A stretch of 16,247 nucleotides of DNA from an uncultured Desulfovibrio sp. (GTDB lineage Bacteria > Desulfobacterota > Desulfovibrionia > Desulfovibrionales > Desulfovibrionaceae). The stretch lies in contig CAMWVJ010000003.1 in the NCBI GenBank assembly GCA_947177645.1, positions 1 to 16,247 on the forward strand, given 5' to 3'. Of the stretch, positions 14,080 through 16,247 are shown piece by piece; the first letter of the stretch is position 1, and each line of letters starts with the position of its first letter. The translations under genes and the position numbers were made by a program. A model generated the notes under the pieces. It worked only from the letters and a program-made list of their open reading frames with translations, ran no database searches and was not told the origin of the DNA.

Positions 14080-14607
14080 TCAGCTGTCGCGTTGCAGGAT
14101 CTCCTCAGTGGTGGTCAGGTGGCCGAAGGCGCCCATGATGTCGACGATGTGCTCCTTCATGTCCTGCTCGTCGAAGCGGGCCGTGCGCTTGGCGCAGGTG
14201 GCGTCGGAAACGAAGGTGAAGTCATAGCCGCGGTGGTGCGCGTCGATCATGGTGGAGAGGCAGCACATGCTCGTGCCGTAGCCCGCGAGGATGATCTCCT
14301 CGTGGCGGTATTTGTCCACCAGGGCCTGGAACTCGCGGCTCGAAAAGCAGGAGAAATTGGGCTTCACCAGACTTTCCTCGCCCTCCTCGGGGCCGAAGCC
14401 GTCGATGAACTCCGCAAAGGGGCTGCCATAGGTGAAGCACATGGAATTTTGCTGGTGGCGCATGTGGGCGATCTTCCAGCCATGCGCCCGGGCGTGGGCC
14501 AGGAGCTTTTGCAGGTTCTCGAGCGAGGGGCCGATGGTCTCGAGATAGAAGGGCCGCCCTTGAGTCACATATTCCTTTTGCGCATCAACGATGACCAAGA
14601 CTGGCAT
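14080..14607 (-). CDS. Isochorismatase-superfamily cysteine hydrolase
   Basis: Cytosolic alpha/beta hydrolase of the isochorismatase/nicotinamidase-like superfamily; the substrate is unknown. The 175-residue protein starts MPVLVIVDAQKEYV. It shows the expected catalytic triad: D8 in VDAQ, K83 in LVKPNFS, and the nucleophile cysteine in GTSMCCLST (C115 aligns with the family cysteine; C116 is an extra adjacent cysteine). The nicotinamidase metal-site pattern (DxH) is not evident, so nicotinamidase is not favoured. The start at 14607 has AGGGAG (14618-14613). A longer frame up to 14868 is rejected because its extra residues overlap fabZ and look non-coding. It follows fabZ on the same strand after 146 bases and ends at the two-way terminator shared with acs. 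No pathway is implied by the neighbours. Confidence 0.85.
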   Translation of the reverse strand: MPVLVIVDAQKEYVTQGRPFYLETIGPSLENLQKLLAHARAHGWKIAHMRHQQNSMCFTYGSPFAEFIDGFGPEEGEESLVKPNFSCFSSREFQALVDKYRHEEIILAGYGTSMCCLSTMIDAHHRGYDFTFVSDATCAKRTARFDEQDMKEHIVDIMGAFGHLTTTEEILQRDS

Positions 14608-14753
14608 GTCCGCTCCCTGGCGAGGTTTCGTCGTGTTCCGTGTGGTCTGGCCTGACGGTACAGGAAGATCCCGGGAAAGGAAAGAGCCTCTCCCGGAAAA
14701 AGCGGCGCGTCCGGAGCTCCGTCCGGGGCATGGGATGCCGAACGCCGGCCCGT

Positions 14754-15212
14754 CTACGGCCTGTCGCCGATGGCCGCGGTGATCTGCGCCTCGCAGGCCA
14801 GTTTGCCGTCCACGAAGGCGCGCGCGTCCATCTTGCAGAGCTTGAGCTTCATGCGCATGTTGCTGCATTCGAGGTCAAGGCGGTCGCCCGGCACCACCTG
14901 GCGGCGGAATTTCACGCCGTCGAGCCCGGTGAAGAGAAAGAGCTTGCCCTCGAGGTCGCCCATATCCGAGGCGGCCAGCAGGCCGCCCGTCTGGGCCAGC
15001 GCCTCGAGGATGAGCACGCCCGGCATGATGGGCACCCCGGGGAAATGCCCCTGGAAAAAGGGCTCGTTGAAGGTGACGTTCTTGTAGGCGCGGATATGCG
15101 AGCCGGGCACGCATTCGACCACGCGGTCCACGAGCAGGAAGGGATACCGATGCGGCAAAAGGGAGAGGATGCGCTGGATATCCATGGTCTGCATGGCTGG
15201 GGTCTCGGTCAT
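14754..15212 (-). CDS. fabZ: 3-hydroxyacyl-ACP dehydratase FabZ
   Basis: Hot-dog-fold dehydratase of type II fatty acid synthesis that removes water from 3-hydroxyacyl-ACP. It competes with lipid A synthesis for 3-hydroxymyristoyl-ACP. The 152-residue length is typical. Motifs are [11 protein letters not shown] (21-31) and the active-site stretch [14 protein letters not shown] (52-65) with catalytic H56, and LILEALAQ with E70. The start at 15212 has AAGGAG upstream with a six-base gap; M7 or M10 are possible but less well served. It follows skp on the same strand but behind an intrinsic terminator. The usual intervening lpxD is absent, and lpxA does not follow. Confidence 0.95.
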   Translation of the reverse strand: MTETPAMQTMDIQRILSLLPHRYPFLLVDRVVECVPGSHIRAYKNVTFNEPFFQGHFPGVPIMPGVLILEALAQTGGLLAASDMGDLEGKLFLFTGLDGVKFRRQVVPGDRLDLECSNMRMKLKLCKMDARAFVDGKLACEAQITAAIGDRP

Positions 15213-15262
15213 GGATGGCTCCTTGGGCCTTGCGGCCTGAAGTGGCGGGTGCGGAAGCGGAC

Positions 15263-15290
15263 AAAAAAGCCTCCCGCACGGGGAGGCTTT
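15263..15290 (-). terminator. Intrinsic terminator between skp and fabZ
   Basis: On the minus strand AAAGCCTCCC (15290-15281) pairs perfectly with GGGAGGCTTT (15275-15266) around a five-base CGTGC loop, and three further T follow. It begins ten bases after the skp stop. It should strongly reduce read-through from skp into fabZ. The A-run before the stem on the other side also allows function on the plus strand. Confidence 0.9.
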
Positions 15291-15300
15291 GCATCCGAAG

Positions 15301-15885
15301 CTATTTCTTGGCGGCCTTGTCTGCCTTGTCCGTTTTTTGGGCCTTGTCGTCCGTTTCCGGCTTTTTCTTTTCCTTGTAGAGCTTGTTGACCTCGGCGAGC
15401 ACGTCCTGGGTGAGATCCATGGACTGGTCGGCATAGAGCACGCCGCCGGCCGTCACGTCGACCACGAAGTTGAAGCCCTTGGCGCGGGCCACTTCATAGG
15501 TGGCGCTGAAGACCAGGGTCACCATGTCCTGGCGCAGCTTGACCTCGTCCTGCTCCACCTTGCGCAGGAAGTTGCGGGTCTTCTGGTCCAGATCCTGTTT
15601 GGCGCGGATGAAGGCCAGCTTTTTCTCTTCGCTGACCTTGGGGTTCTTGAGGGCCTCGGCCTGCTTCTTGAGGGCATTGCCCTGCTTTTCAAGGTTGGCC
15701 CGCTCCTTGCCGTACTTGGCTTCCATCTGCTCCTTGGCGGCCTTGGCGGGGTCGCTCTGCGTGGCCACGGTCTGCATGTCCACCACGCCGATCTTGGCCG
15801 GGGGCACCGACGAGGCATCGGCGGCGAAGGCGGGCGCCGACATGAGCAGGCAGGCGGCAAGGAAGCTCAGAACACTCTTGCGCAT
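15301..15885 (-). CDS. skp: Periplasmic chaperone Skp/OmpH family
   Basis: Periplasmic chaperone that holds unfolded outer-membrane proteins on their way to the BAM complex. The 194-residue precursor has a signal peptide MRKSVLSFLAACLLMSAPAFA, with cleavage expected after A21. The OmpH start KIGVVDMQTV (31-40) follows, then a long charged coiled-coil arm (about 47-125, rich in K, E and Q), and a returning segment FNFVVDVTAGGVLYAD (138-153). A very lysine-rich tail (171-194) is an unusual extension for Skp. The start at 15885 has AAGGAG with a good gap. It lies downstream of the amidase gene, and a hairpin with a U-run occupies its leader. BamA, often next to skp, is not in the window. Confidence 0.9.
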   Translation of the reverse strand: MRKSVLSFLAACLLMSAPAFAADASSVPPAKIGVVDMQTVATQSDPAKAAKEQMEAKYGKERANLEKQGNALKKQAEALKNPKVSEEKKLAFIRAKQDLDQKTRNFLRKVEQDEVKLRQDMVTLVFSATYEVARAKGFNFVVDVTAGGVLYADQSMDLTQDVLAEVNKLYKEKKKPETDDKAQKTDKADKAAKK

Positions 15886-15898
15886 GGGAGTTCTCCTT

Positions 15899-15934
15899 AA
15901 AAATACCCGGGGGCGGAACCACGATGCCGCCCCC
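15899..15934 (-). promoter_or_regulatory. Terminator-like hairpin in the skp leader
   Basis: On the minus strand GGGGGCGG (15934-15927) pairs perfectly with CCGCCCCC (15916-15909) around a ten-base loop. After GGGTA comes TTTTT (15903-15899), running straight into the AAGGAG SD of skp. There is no room for a promoter between this hairpin and the SD, so transcripts of skp must pass through it. It may be an attenuator or a leader structure that controls ribosome access. Confidence 0.5.
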
Positions 15935-16035
15935 GTCAACGGGCGCGACGGCAAGACCGGCGCGAAAACGCGCGCAACGCCCGCAGAGCCGGGGCCGGCT
16001 GTGCGGCGCTGGGCGCGCAAGGCTGCAAACGGCGG

Positions 16036-16247
16036 CTACATAGCATCAGAAGCCGCGTTCGTCAAGGAATTATCGGCAGTACGGCGCTTGAGCAGGCGGT
16101 CGCGGTAGGCGAGGATGCCTTCGGCGAGGCCTTCGGCAAGGGCGTGGCGGTAGGCGGGCTTGGCGAGGTTGCGGGCCTCGTCGCGGTTGGTGCAGTAGCC
16201 CACTTCCACAAGGATGGCCGGCATCTGCGCGCCGAGCAGCACATGGA
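16036..16247 (-). CDS. N-acetylmuramoyl-L-alanine amidase, C-terminal part (cut by window edge)
   Basis: Zinc amidase of the Amidase_3 (AmiA/B/C) family, which cleaves the amide bond between MurNAc and the stem peptide, usually in the periplasm at the septum. Only the last 70 or so residues are in the window. They include QMPAILVEVGYCTN, the conserved end-motif with the catalytic glutamate in LVE, followed by the helical stretch AYRHALAEGLAEGILAYRDRLL typical of the domain end. A short polar tail then runs to the stop at 16036. The zinc ligands lie beyond the window. It is upstream of skp on the same strand, in an envelope-related group. Confidence 0.88.
   Translation of the reverse strand, partial: HVLLGAQMPAILVEVGYCTNRDEARNLAKPAYRHALAEGLAEGILAYRDRLLKRRTADNSLTNAASDAM

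Noticed and set aside
12877..14655. 592-codon plus-strand frame crossing the acs end and the cysteine hydrolase
   Set aside because: Overlaps acs in another frame, spans the strong terminator at 13976-14021, and has an R/H/G-rich translation without a family.
14608..14753. Terminator or promoter between fabZ and the cysteine hydrolase gene
   Set aside because: CCGGGA/TCCCGG (14671-14696) can pair, but the T-run lies on the wrong side for the minus strand, and no -35/-10 pair stands out.
14640..15389. 249-codon plus-strand frame opposite fabZ
   Set aside because: Antisense shadow of fabZ and the end of skp; no domain and no SD.

Overview
The window is GC-rich DNA from a Gram-negative bacterium: it carries Skp/OmpH, FabZ and a periplasmic-type cell-wall amidase. 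The overall protein style suggests a Desulfovibrionaceae-like deltaproteobacterium. That placement is an inference from recall, not something the sequence proves. Gene density is high, most starts have readable Shine-Dalgarno (SD) sites, and several strong hairpin terminators separate the transcription units.

Region 1 (14-6365, +) is a complete type I restriction-modification operon, hsdM-hsdS-hsdR. The genes are tightly coupled: GTGA joins hsdS to hsdR, and hsdS starts at or just after the end of hsdM. All catalytic motifs are present in HsdM and HsdR. HsdS has two target-recognition domains (TRDs). The first is strikingly AT-rich inside a GC-rich frame, a mosaic typical of TRD exchange.

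Region 2 (6366-7118) holds three very small hydrophobic reading frames on the same strand (55, 26 and 25 codons). The first two are coupled by ATGA. They are not recognised and are the most novel-looking item here. The region ends at the 3' end of a minus-strand tRNA-Ser(GCU), so the restriction locus and these small frames may be cargo inserted at a tRNA gene (inference).

Region 3 (7119-8689) is backbone: tRNA-Ser with a good sigma70-type promoter, an unrecognised 148-residue protein, tRNA-Leu(UAA) and pgpA (phosphatidylglycerophosphatase A). A hairpin-rich gap separates pgpA from the convergent infA.

Region 4 (8690-11390): infA (IF-1) on the minus strand, then on the plus strand a TauE/SafE-type permease, murI (glutamate racemase) and an HU-type nucleoid protein gene. 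The HU gene has its own promoter, a long structured leader and a strong GCAA-loop terminator.

Region 5 (11391-14021) has a 550-base gap with no gene, AT-rich in its middle and bearing repeats and a palindrome. It precedes acs (acetyl-CoA synthetase), which ends in a 20-bp-stem terminator that can serve both strands.

Region 6 (14080-16247, minus) reads, in transcription order: the C-terminal end of an N-acetylmuramoyl-L-alanine amidase (cut by the window edge), skp/ompH, fabZ, and an isochorismatase-superfamily cysteine hydrolase. This is an envelope-biogenesis group, although lpxD and lpxA are not in the places they usually occupy. An intrinsic terminator sits between skp and fabZ, and a U-run hairpin sits in the skp leader.

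No CRISPR array, transposase, integrase or rRNA gene was seen.
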